Shown here one piece after another: positions 52,588 to 61,900 of a stretch of DNA of 64,000 nt; within the stretch, counting starts at the first letter, position 1; the number at the start of each line of letters is the position of its first letter. The stretch spans positions 620,001 through 684,000 of the forward strand of contig NZ_JADFFL010000003.1 in assembly GCF_015222005.1 (NCBI RefSeq). The letters are read 5' to 3'. Position numbers and translations under genes: made by a program. The stretch is from Mucilaginibacter myungsuensis (GTDB lineage: Bacteria > Bacteroidota > Bacteroidia > Sphingobacteriales > Sphingobacteriaceae). Below the pieces are notes generated by a model. That model had not been told where the DNA came from, searched no databases, and saw nothing but the letters and a program-made list of their open reading frames with translations.

Positions 52588-53337
52588 ATGATCAGATGCC
52601 TTGTAGTAGATGATGAGCCTTTGGCCTTAAATATCATTGAAGATTATATATCTAAAATCCCTTTCCTGACGCTGGTCAAGTCGACCACTAACCCGATCGA
52701 GGCATTGACCATCGTTCAAGCCGGCGGGGTAGACCTGGTTTACCTGGACGTGCAAATGCCCGAACTGACCGGTATCCAGTTCCTGAAGATATCCAACGGC
52801 AAAGCCAAAGTGATACTCACTACCGCTTACCCGCAATACGCGCTGGAAGGTTACGAATTGGACGTGATCGATTACCTACTGAAACCGATCGCCTTCGACC
52901 GCTTTTTTAAAGCGGCCCAAAAAGCGCAAGGCATTATTCATCCAACGGCCAATACGCCTGTAGCCGAGGTTGCTGCACCGGTAGCCGCAGCACCAGCCCA
53001 ACCACAGGATGATTTCTCACACGATTTTATCTTTGTAAAGACCGAGCACAAGATCCAAAAAGTTTATCTGCACGATATTATGTATATCGAAGGTTTGAAA
53101 GACTATATTTCCATCTTCACCGCTGCCGAGCGCATCATCACCCTGCAGAACATGAAAAAGATGGAAGATGCCCTTCCCGAACGCCATTTCGTACGCGTGC
53201 ATAAATCATACATCGTCGCACTGAATAAGATCGACAGCATTGAGCGGTCCCGCATTTTCATTGGCGATAAAGTGATACCCGTGGGTGATACCTATCGGGA
53301 CCAGTTCTTTAAGATGATAGAGGGAAGGAATGTGTAA
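52588..53337 (+). CDS. LytTR response regulator
   Basis: 249 residues. The receiver domain has DDEPLA at the start and the phosphoacceptor Asp in LVYLDVQMPELTG near residue 54. An alanine/proline-rich linker (VAEVAAPVAAAPAQPQ) is followed by the LytTR DNA-binding domain (IFVKTEHKIQKVYLHDIMYI, RFVRVHKSYIVAL). It is the partner of the kinase upstream and may control the divergent ABC exporter operon. Confidence 0.93.
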   Translation: MIRCLVVDDEPLALNIIEDYISKIPFLTLVKSTTNPIEALTIVQAGGVDLVYLDVQMPELTGIQFLKISNGKAKVILTTAYPQYALEGYELDVIDYLLKPIAFDRFFKAAQKAQGIIHPTANTPVAEVAAPVAAAPAQPQDDFSHDFIFVKTEHKIQKVYLHDIMYIEGLKDYISIFTAAERIITLQNMKKMEDALPERHFVRVHKSYIVALNKIDSIERSRIFIGDKVIPVGDTYRDQFFKMIEGRNV

Positions 53338-53381
53338 GGAAGTTGGCAGTTTTGAGTTAGCAGTTTGCAGTAAGATATTTT

Positions 53382-53407
53382 AGGTAGCCTTGACGGTTAC
53401 CTTTTTT
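53382..53407 (+). terminator. Terminator after the LytTR gene
   Basis: AGGTAGCC / GGTTACCT stem with one mismatch, a 5-nt loop and a run of six T residues. Confidence 0.7.
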
Positions 53408-53441
53408 GTTTGCGGGTATCAATAGTTATAAACTGATAACC

Positions 53442-53789
53442 ATGCGCCAGATAGTTGGGTTCATTTACCTTATTACACTGTTTTCTCCGCCGATATTTCA
53501 GTTGATCTATTCGCGCAAGCGGATAAAAGGTTTGAGCAAATTATTTATAGGCACGATAGCCGGGATAGCATTTTTGATGAGTTTGGTGATACCTATCGGT
53601 GGGATGTTTTTATTGCTAAGCCTGCGACCTATAGATCCGGATGGTTTAAATTGCGCGACCGGCGAAGTTGGCGGCGCGATCGGCTTCACCTTGCTTAATG
53701 TGATGCTGACCTGTGTTATCGGCTTGATCAGTTGGTGGAGGTATGCGAGCAAAAACGCTGATGAGGAATTAAGAGGAAATGCAGTCTGA
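53442..53789 (+). CDS. Small membrane protein, 115 residues
   Basis: From the ATG at 53442 (RQIVGFIYLITLFSPP). Three hydrophobic helices (about 3-20, 38-62 and 82-103) with a conserved-looking PIGGMFLLLSLRPIDPDG loop between the second and third. No family recognised. It is after the TCS terminator, so likely its own unit. Confidence 0.65.
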   Translation: MRQIVGFIYLITLFSPPIFQLIYSRKRIKGLSKLFIGTIAGIAFLMSLVIPIGGMFLLLSLRPIDPDGLNCATGEVGGAIGFTLLNVMLTCVIGLISWWRYASKNADEELRGNAV

Positions 53790-53801
53790 AAGATAACGCC
53801 T

Positions 53802-54038
53802 TTAATTGGTTATTTCCCTCGTTCGACGTTTTACTTCCTCCCAAGGTACACCCTTAACTGTGCCGTCCTTAAGCTCTTGAACCCTTCGTTCCATTTCGGC
53901 AACAAATTCTTCATCTTCCCAATGATCAGACGCTCCGGATCTATAGTCTTCGATAAAACGTAGCATCTCCACAAGAGCGACTTCATCAGCGGAGTCGACA
54001 TATAGGTGTAGTTCTTCTCTGATGGCTTCTGTAGTCAT
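53802..54038 (-). CDS. Orphan addiction-module antitoxin-like protein
   Basis: 78 residues, acidic and helical. The C-terminus VQELKDGTVKGVPWEEVKRR resembles the ParD/CHP02574-type antitoxin tail with the PWEEV motif. No RelE/ParE-like toxin gene follows or precedes it, so it would be a solitary antitoxin or a chromosomal remnant. Confidence 0.65.
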   Translation of the reverse strand: MTTEAIREELHLYVDSADEVALVEMLRFIEDYRSGASDHWEDEEFVAEMERRVQELKDGTVKGVPWEEVKRRTREITN

Positions 54039-54089
54039 GACTTTAAATTAGTTATCCTCGTCGGTATAGTTGAGTCTTTGCTTGATGTG

Positions 54090-54968
54090 CTACATCTTCA
54101 CCGCCTTCACCGTGTACCCTTGCTTGCGCAACTGGTCTATCAGCCCCCACTCGCCTAAAAGGTGAGCTGCACCTACGGCAACAAAGGTTGACTGGGCGCT
54201 CATGATCGCCGGCAGTTTAGCCAGCCATTTCAAGTTGCGGGCCTTTAGCAGGTCGTCCATTTCTTTTTGGGTGTAGCCGGGGGTATCTTTGATCAGAGTA
54301 GCTAAACCGTCGAGGTCTTGTTTCAGATACAACTGGTAGAGCTTTATACTTACGTCTTTATTCTGATCCATCTCGCGCAGGTATTTTAGCAGTTGCTTCT
54401 TTTGCGTCTCCATTTCGCCATTCATCAGCAGCTCTATTTGTTCCTCAACGGTCTCGAGGCCTATTACGGGTTCGTTCTGCTTTTTGCTTTCGGTTTGGAA
54501 ATAGTTATCCAACTGTTCGTTCAACGGTGGCGGCGGGATCGGGGCAGTAGCCGAAGCTACCATTAGTTGTACTGCCGAAGGTTTCAGCTTTTTAAAACCA
54601 TTGGCCATCTGATCGCCGAACAAAGCAATTAACTTGTCATGGATGACCTTATAGTCATCGGCCGAAAATAAACTATCTAACGAGCCTTTGGTAAGTACCA
54701 CGCTGCCGGCCAGCTTTAGCATCATGGTGCTGTCCATTACTATCTCGCCTGCCATGGCCTTGCTGCCCTCAAATTTTTGACGGATAGCAGGCAAGCTATC
54801 CACCAGCTTTTTAGTAGCAAAGTGATAAGTGCCGAACAGGTATGACGGCGCTTTTAACCCCTTACCGCTTACTTCCCAAAGCAGGCTGTTATAGGCTTGC
54901 TTGCTTTGCGCTGATGCAGTTTGCAAGATGGACAGGCACAAGGCCAATAGGTAGATGGATCGTTTCAT
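54090..54968 (-). CDS. TraB/GumN family protein
   Basis: 292 residues with a signal peptide (LLALCLSILQTASAQ). The family opens with LLWEVSGKGLKAPSYLFGTYH near 28 (the first HxxH-like motif) and closes with FVAVGAAHLLGEWGLI near 265. The TraB/PrgY/GumN fold is considered a possible peptidase of the Tiki type, periplasmic here. Begins 15 bp after the dnaE stop, so is the last gene of that operon. Confidence 0.88.
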   Translation of the reverse strand: MKRSIYLLALCLSILQTASAQSKQAYNSLLWEVSGKGLKAPSYLFGTYHFATKKLVDSLPAIRQKFEGSKAMAGEIVMDSTMMLKLAGSVVLTKGSLDSLFSADDYKVIHDKLIALFGDQMANGFKKLKPSAVQLMVASATAPIPPPPLNEQLDNYFQTESKKQNEPVIGLETVEEQIELLMNGEMETQKKQLLKYLREMDQNKDVSIKLYQLYLKQDLDGLATLIKDTPGYTQKEMDDLLKARNLKWLAKLPAIMSAQSTFVAVGAAHLLGEWGLIDQLRKQGYTVKAVKM

Positions 54969-54983
54969 ATTTAGGTTGATGTG

Positions 54984-57900
54984 TTAGGTGAGCATTGGCT
55001 CTATGTTCGTCAGGTTCAATAATTCTTCCAGCAGGTCATCGCTTGGGTTAACTTTGTAGGCTTTGGATGGCATCTCTACCAGCAAAGCATCCTCTCGATC
55101 GCGCACCTGGAAACGGAGCGAGCAGTTACGGTTCTCGTAACGTTCGTTGTTGACCTTTACAATGTTCTCCAATTCCTCCAACAGCTGATCGCTTAACGAG
55201 AACAGGTCTAATATCACGGTAACCGACTTAGTAAATTTATCCCGCAGTTCGGTCAACAGATTGATACTGCCGATACGCAGGTCCCAGTTATCTTTCTGAC
55301 GGAACTTTTCTTCGATGCTGCCTCTTAACTGCACAAAGTACCCTTCACCCAGCAGGTTCTTAAATTTGATATAATCATCGCCAAAAAGGGCAAACTCATA
55401 ACTATCGTTATAATCCTCCAAAACGAATGTGCCGAATGGCTTACCTGTCTTGGTGGTTTTATGCTGCACGTTCACCATTAAGCCTCCGATAGCTAACTCA
55501 CCTTTACGGCGCAGATCGTTAAAGGCAGCTAAGGTATCTTCACCACCCTCAGCAGAGCGGGCTTTAACCATCAGCTTTAGGTCCGATACTTTACTGTTGC
55601 AGTAACGGGCCATTTCCAGTTTATAGTTATCCAGGGGGTGCCCCGTCAGGTAGATCCCGATCACGTCACGCTCGTATTTCAAACGTTCGATCAGCGGCCA
55701 TTCTTCAGACTCAGGTAAGGTTGGCTCCGGCACGTAAGATGCCATCTCGCCACCAAATAGCGACGATTGCGATGTGCTTTGTGTATTCTGATAATCATTA
55801 GAATATTTGATCAAACGTTCGATACCGTTTAACAGACCAACATCGGTCTTGGCAAAGAACTGCGCACGTTTCATCCCAAAGCAGTCGAAGCCCCCGCCAT
55901 AAACCAGGTTCTCATACGATTTTTTGTTGACCGCGCGCACGTTGCTCCGCTGGGCAAAATCGTAAACCGTAGCATACGGACCGTTAGTTTCACGCTCCTC
56001 TATGATGCTCTCCACGGCTTTTTCACCTACACCTTTCACACCTGAAAGACCAAAGCGGATCTCGCCTTTTTTATTCACGGCAAAGGCATTATCACTTTCA
56101 TTGATACAAGGCCCCAATACCGGCACGCCCATGCGGCGGCACTCCTCCATAAAGAAGGATATCTTATCTATACTGTTCTGGTTATTCAATACCGATGCCA
56201 TGTATTCGGCCGGATAATGGGCTTTTAACCAGGCGGTTTGGTAAGCAACCAGCGCGTAGCAGGTAGAGTGCGATTTATTGAACGCGTACTGGGCAAAAGC
56301 CTTCCAGTCGGTCCATATCTTGGTAAGTTTATCTTTAGGATGGCCTTTAGCCATGGCGCCGTCCATAAACTGGGCCTCCATCTTGTTCAGTACCTCTATC
56401 TGCTTTTTACCCATCGCCTTACGCAGAACGTCGGCATCGCCCTTACTAAAGCCGGCCAATTTTTGCGATAAGAGCATCACCTGCTCCTGGTACACGGTGA
56501 TGCCATAACTCTCGGACAGGTATTCCTCCATATCCGGAACGTCATAAGTGATCGGTTCCCTGCCGTGCTTACGGGCAATAAAGTTGGGGATGTATTCGAT
56601 AGGGCCTGGGCGGTAAAGGGCGTTCATGGCAATCAGATCCTCAAACTTATCGGGCTTAAGCTCACGCAGGTACATCTGCATACCGTCACTCTCGAATTGG
56701 AACGTACCGTTGGTATCGCCACGTTGGTAAAGCTCAAAGGTAAGCTGATCCGTCAGCGGCAACAGGTCAATGTCGATATCTTCGCCATGGTTCTGCTTGA
56801 TCATTCGGAGCGCGCCTTTAATGATGGTCAGGGTCTTAAGACCCAAAAAGTCCATCTTGATAACGCCCGCGTCCTCGATCACACGCCCGTCGTATTGGGT
56901 CACCAACAGGTCCGAGTCTTTCGCAGTAGCCACCGGCACGATATTGGTCAGGTCGTCGGGCGCAATAATGATACCCGCTGCGTGCACACCTGTGTTACGG
57001 ATAGAACCTTCCAGCTTCTCGGCCTCGCGCAGCACGATACCCCTAAGCTCTTTGCTCTTGTGTATCTCCTGCAATTCGGGAACTTGCTCAATAGCCTGCT
57101 TCAAGTTGATACCCAAGGTGTCGGGCACCAGTTTTTTCAATTGGTTCACCTCGGCCAATGGCAGATCAAGTACCCGGCCTACGTCCTGTATACTGGTACG
57201 GGCGGCCATGCTACCGTAGGTAATGATCTGGGCTACCTGGTTCTTGCCGTATTTGTCAACTACGTAATCGATAACTTTTTGGCGACCCTCGTCGTCAAAG
57301 TCGGTATCGATATCGGGCATCGATTTACGATCGGGGTTCAGGAACCTCTCGAACAGGAGGTTATACTTGATCGGGTCGATATTGGTGATGCCGATGCAGT
57401 AGGCAACCACTGATCCCGCTGCCGATCCACGGCCCGGCCCGATGAATACGCCCATATCACGCCCGGCTTTAATAAAGTCGGCCACGATGAGGAAGTACCC
57501 CGCGAAACCCATGGTACGGATGGTGAACAGCTCAAAGTTGATCCGCTCCTCTGCCTCGGGACTGATATCGATATAGCGTTCTTTAGCGCCGGTAAAAGTT
57601 AAATGCTTCAGGTACTCCCACTGGTTCAGCGTGTCCGATTCTGCACCGTCGTGTATCTTAAACTCGGGCGGGATAGGATAATTGGGGAGCATGATGTCGC
57701 GCTTCAGTTTCAGCACGTCCACCTTATCTACGATCTCATTAGTGTTATCCAGCGATTCGGGCAGATCATGGAACAGCTTGCCCATCTCAGCCTGGGTCTT
57801 AAAGTAGAACTGATCATTAGGGAAACCGAAACGTTTGCCCTTGCTGCTGGTGTCCTCATCCGTCATGATGGGGGTGCTCTGCATATCGCCGGTGTTCACA

Positions 57901-58571
57901 CACAGCAGAATATCGTGCGCGTTGCTATCCTGCTGATCCACATAGTGCGAATCGTTAGAGCAGATAACCTTAACGTTATGCTTTTTAGCGTACTTAAGCA
58001 GCGTATTGTTGATGATGGTCTGCTCGTTGATCTCGTGACGTTGCAGTTCGATATAGTAATCCTCGCCGAACAGATCCAGCCACCATTTAAATTCCGCTTC
58101 AGCTTCCTCTTCGGTTCCTTTCAAAATAGCCTGCGGTACCGATGCCCCGATACAGCAAGTAGTAGCGATCAGTCCTTCGTGATACTTCAGTATCAGCTCC
58201 TTATCAATACGGGGCCATTTACTGTACAAACCCTCCATATAACCCAGCGAGCAAAGTTTCACTAAGTTCTTATAACCCTGGGCATTCTTAGCCAAAAATA
58301 ACTGGTGACGGCGTACGTCCTTATTCTCTTTAGTGAACTGTTTTTTATGGCGGTCATCAACCACGTAAAACTCGCAACCAACGATCGGCTTCACGTTATG
58401 CTTACCCGCTTCGGCTACGAACTTGAACACGCCGAACATGTTACCGTGGTCGGTAATGGCCAATGCCTTCATCCCGTCGGCGGCAGCTTTTTTATAAAGC
58501 TTGCTGATATCGGCAGCGCCGTCTAAGAGTGAAAATTGCGTATGTACGTGTAAATGAGAAAAATCGGGCAT
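54984..58571 (-). CDS. dnaE: DNA polymerase III alpha subunit
   Basis: 1195 residues. The PHP domain begins HLHVHTQFSLLDGAADI at residue 6. Polymerase landmarks include IGPGRGSAAGSVVAYCIGI near 380, the catalytic PDIDTDFDD near 415 and the FNKSHSTCYALVAYQTAWL region near 765. A helix-hairpin-helix and an OB-fold (VQLRGSIEEKF, near 1070) follow. It is the replicative polymerase. The start at 58571 matches the family N-terminus, and a promoter box lies 37 bp upstream. Confidence 0.97.
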   Translation of the reverse strand: MPDFSHLHVHTQFSLLDGAADISKLYKKAAADGMKALAITDHGNMFGVFKFVAEAGKHNVKPIVGCEFYVVDDRHKKQFTKENKDVRRHQLFLAKNAQGYKNLVKLCSLGYMEGLYSKWPRIDKELILKYHEGLIATTCCIGASVPQAILKGTEEEAEAEFKWWLDLFGEDYYIELQRHEINEQTIINNTLLKYAKKHNVKVICSNDSHYVDQQDSNAHDILLCVNTGDMQSTPIMTDEDTSSKGKRFGFPNDQFYFKTQAEMGKLFHDLPESLDNTNEIVDKVDVLKLKRDIMLPNYPIPPEFKIHDGAESDTLNQWEYLKHLTFTGAKERYIDISPEAEERINFELFTIRTMGFAGYFLIVADFIKAGRDMGVFIGPGRGSAAGSVVAYCIGITNIDPIKYNLLFERFLNPDRKSMPDIDTDFDDEGRQKVIDYVVDKYGKNQVAQIITYGSMAARTSIQDVGRVLDLPLAEVNQLKKLVPDTLGINLKQAIEQVPELQEIHKSKELRGIVLREAEKLEGSIRNTGVHAAGIIIAPDDLTNIVPVATAKDSDLLVTQYDGRVIEDAGVIKMDFLGLKTLTIIKGALRMIKQNHGEDIDIDLLPLTDQLTFELYQRGDTNGTFQFESDGMQMYLRELKPDKFEDLIAMNALYRPGPIEYIPNFIARKHGREPITYDVPDMEEYLSESYGITVYQEQVMLLSQKLAGFSKGDADVLRKAMGKKQIEVLNKMEAQFMDGAMAKGHPKDKLTKIWTDWKAFAQYAFNKSHSTCYALVAYQTAWLKAHYPAEYMASVLNNQNSIDKISFFMEECRRMGVPVLGPCINESDNAFAVNKKGEIRFGLSGVKGVGEKAVESIIEERETNGPYATVYDFAQRSNVRAVNKKSYENLVYGGGFDCFGMKRAQFFAKTDVGLLNGIERLIKYSNDYQNTQSTSQSSLFGGEMASYVPEPTLPESEEWPLIERLKYERDVIGIYLTGHPLDNYKLEMARYCNSKVSDLKLMVKARSAEGGEDTLAAFNDLRRKGELAIGGLMVNVQHKTTKTGKPFGTFVLEDYNDSYEFALFGDDYIKFKNLLGEGYFVQLRGSIEEKFRQKDNWDLRIGSINLLTELRDKFTKSVTVILDLFSLSDQLLEELENIVKVNNERYENRNCSLRFQVRDREDALLVEMPSKAYKVNPSDDLLEELLNLTNIEPMLT

Positions 58572-58608
58572 AATAGAATTATCGTTAGCACTATATCGTT
58601 GCGGAGAA

Positions 58609-58616
58609 CAAATCTA
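58609..58616 (-). promoter_or_regulatory. Candidate -7 box for dnaE
   Basis: TAGATTTG on the minus strand, 37 bp before the dnaE ATG. Confidence 0.45.
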
Positions 58617-58976
58617 CCAAAAAACCGATCGGCAGGCAGTGGTGTTGATAAGTGTGGAATATCTTTTGACCTTGAGGAGACGGTATAAATTATTTCCAAC
58701 GGAATATTTAAAAGTGACTAATATTTTTAGTATATTTGTTTGTGGAGTAGTAGTCGGCTACCTTCGCCATCTATGTCCCTATCGAATAAGTCATAAAAGC
58801 AGGTTTTCATCTAAAAAACTTGTCCTATTTTAAAAACATCTAACAAGCTCTGTTGTTAAAAAGTCTGACGTCTGCAAATTCAGAGTACAACTTTTAGTTT
58901 TAGTTCTATCCCATATTTGCCGTGACAACCCTGCAGGCGACGCAACATGTACATCACCCTTTGAAATAATTACAAA
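58617..58976. other. Intergenic region between divergent dnaE and tamB
   Basis: About 360 bp. A TATATTTG at 58732-58739 and a CATATTTG near 58912 on the plus strand are the candidate tamB promoters; the first leaves a leader of about 230 nt, the second about 50 nt. No convincing coding frame, although one open frame crosses the first box. Confidence 0.4.
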
Positions 58977-61900
58977 TTGGAAAAATTTGGACGCATAGCC
59001 CTTAAGACCATCCTCTGGATAATTGCGAGCGTATTGATATTGGTACTGCTGATCGTAGTGCTGCTACAGGTACCCTCCGTGCAAAATTTTGCCAAAGATA
59101 AGGCAGTTACGTTTTTGCAGGATAAGATCAAGACCAAGGTACAGATCGGCCACATCAGCCTGGGCTTGCCTAAGCTGATCGTGCTGGAGAACGTTTACTT
59201 TGAGGACCAGAAAAAAGACACACTGATCGCCGGCGAGAAGTTAAAGGTAGATATCAGTCTGCTTAAGTTGCTTAACAACAAAGTAGAGGTGAACGAGATC
59301 AATCTAAAAGGTATTACTGCTAAAGTGTATCGCGGACAGGATAGCGTCTTTAATTTCGATTACATCATTAAAGCCTTTGCCGGCGGACCAAAGACAGAGC
59401 CTGCGCCTAAAGATACTTCGGCAGGTATGGTGATATCGCTGGATAAGATCATCCTCGACAAGATCAACATCTCTTACAAAGACCTTACTACCGGCAACGA
59501 TGTGAAGTTTTTATTAGGTCACTTTGATACTCGCATCAAAGATTTTGACCTGGATAAGATGAAATTCAGCATCCCTAAGATCAACCTTTCGGATGTGAAC
59601 GCGAAGATCATCCAAACGCCTCAAGGTTCGTCTATTGCGCAGGCAGCTACTGTAGATACCGCTACCGCTCCGTTGGATATGACGCTGGATATTGGGACTG
59701 TCGATATCTCCCGCATTAAACTTGACTATCGTAGCAAAGAGATGAGCACCAAGATGGACTTGGGCAAATTGCTGGTAGAGATGGACGACATCGACCTAAA
59801 GAACCAGCGCATCGGCATTAAGAACATCGCCCTTAACGACACCAAAGCCGGACTGATCTTGAATAAACCGACCACTGTCGCGGAAGCCGTTGTTAAGACC
59901 GCTAAAAAGATAGACACGTTGGTGACCGCGCCTAACTCCAATAAACCTTGGCGGGTTCGCTTAGAGCGCATGACATTCAATAACGATGATATCAAATTTG
60001 ATAACAACGCGCAAAAACCTATCGCCCGTGGTTTAGATTACGGCCACATGGATATTAAAGGCCTGACCACCGAGATAAAAGGCCTTTCTTACAGTCCGGA
60101 TACCATCGCTGGTCGTATAGAGAATTTAGCGTTTAATGAAAAGAGTGGTTTAAAGATCAACACTTTCCATACCACGTTTTTATATGGGCCAAAAGGTGCT
60201 TACCTGAAAGACCTGTTGTTGGAGACCCCGAATACAACGCTTCAAAAATCGGTAGAGGTGAGTTATCCATCATTAGATGCGATCAGCAAGGATGTTGGTT
60301 CACTTGGCATCAATGCCGATCTGGATGGCAGTAAATTAGGCTTACGTGATGTGCTATTGCTGATGCCAACCATGGCATCCATGGAGCCGTTCAAAAGTTC
60401 GCCTGGATCGGTATTTAAGATCGATGGAAAGGTGACCGGCAAAGTGAGCGACCTGAAGATCCCGAACATCGAGATCAGTGGTATGGGCCGTACGCACATC
60501 AAAGCAACTGCCTACATGCGCGGCCTGCCTGATGTGAACAAAGCCACCTTTGATCTGGACCTGAAAGACTTTACTACTACCCGCGGCGATATTTTCCGTT
60601 TGGCTCCTAAGGGTACCATCCCGGCAAGTGTGAGCGTCCCGGAGAATATCAACCTTAAGGGCACTTTTAAAGGCGGCATTAAGAACTTTAAGGCCAATAT
60701 GCAACTGCGCACCAACTTAGGTGCTGTCGACCTGAATGCCATCTTCAACGGCGCACGCAAAGGCCGCGAGACTTACAATGCTAACGTAAAATTGAAAGAC
60801 GTTAACGTTGGCGCGCTAACCAAGCAACCGCAAATGGTCGGTCGTGTTACTGCTAATGCTAAAGTACGCGGAACCGGTATCGACCCTAAAAATTTGAGTT
60901 TACAATTTGAGGGCGATGTAAAAAGCGTTTACGTAAAAGGCTACAATTACAAAGACCTGGTGATGAAAGGCACTGCATCTAATGGCAAGTATGATGTAAC
61001 GGCCAGGATGAAAGACCCTAACATCAACTTCGCGTTGAATGCTAAAGCCGATATGACCCAGAAATATCCGGCGGTAAATGCTACGCTGTTAGTTGATAGC
61101 ATCAACCTGCAAGCTTTAAAGTTCGTTAAAGACCCGATGCGTTTTCACGGTAAGCTGATCGCGGATGTACCTACCGCTGATCCCGACTACCTGAATGCCG
61201 ATATCAGCCTGACAGATATGTTGCTTGTGAATAAAGGCGAACGCATCGCTTTGGATACCGTTACGTTAAAGTCGACCGCGACAGCGGATAGCAGCACCTT
61301 ATACCTGAAATTGCCAATGCTGAAAGCCCGCATGGCCGGTAAGTATAAATTGACCGAGGTGGGTACAGCCTTGCAGGATGTGATCAACAAGTATTACAAT
61401 ACCGACGCAGCCGGTGGCGCTACAGCAGCAGCAAGAGCTAAAATAGATTCGGCCAACCGCGCTAAGATCAAAAATAACAAGCCTATCAAACCGGCTTACT
61501 CGCCCCAGCAATTCACTTTTGGTTTAACGATGGTAAAAACCCCGCTGGTTAGCAAATTTGTTCCAAATCTTAAGACCTTAGATCCTGTGAACATTAATGG
61601 CCGTTTTGACAGCAATACCGGCGAGTTGACCGTTAACGGTACCATCCCTAAAGTGGTTTACGGCACTAACGTGGTGACCAATGGAAAACTGAACGTTAAC
61701 ACCAATAATAATGCGCTCAACTACGCGCTGACCGTTGATGAAATTGACGCCGGTACATCGCTTAAACTGCTTTACCCAAGCATAACCGGTAGTGCTAAGG
61801 ATAATAAGCTGAACCTGAATGTGCAGGTGCGCGATGCTGATAAAAAAGAGCGCTTCCGTATAGCTGGGGTGTTCGCGGCTTTGCAGAACGAATATCAGTT

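Noticed and set aside
56565..57413. Long (282-residue) open frame on the plus strand opposite dnaE, with another at 57603-58265
   Set aside because: Both lie wholly antisense to the well-supported dnaE gene; their composition (rich in His, Val and Gln, no domain) is typical of frames created by codon bias of the gene on the other strand.
58639..58833. 64-residue frame in the dnaE-tamB gap
   Set aside because: Begins upstream of the TATATTTG box it contains and has no conserved features; more likely chance in AT-rich DNA.
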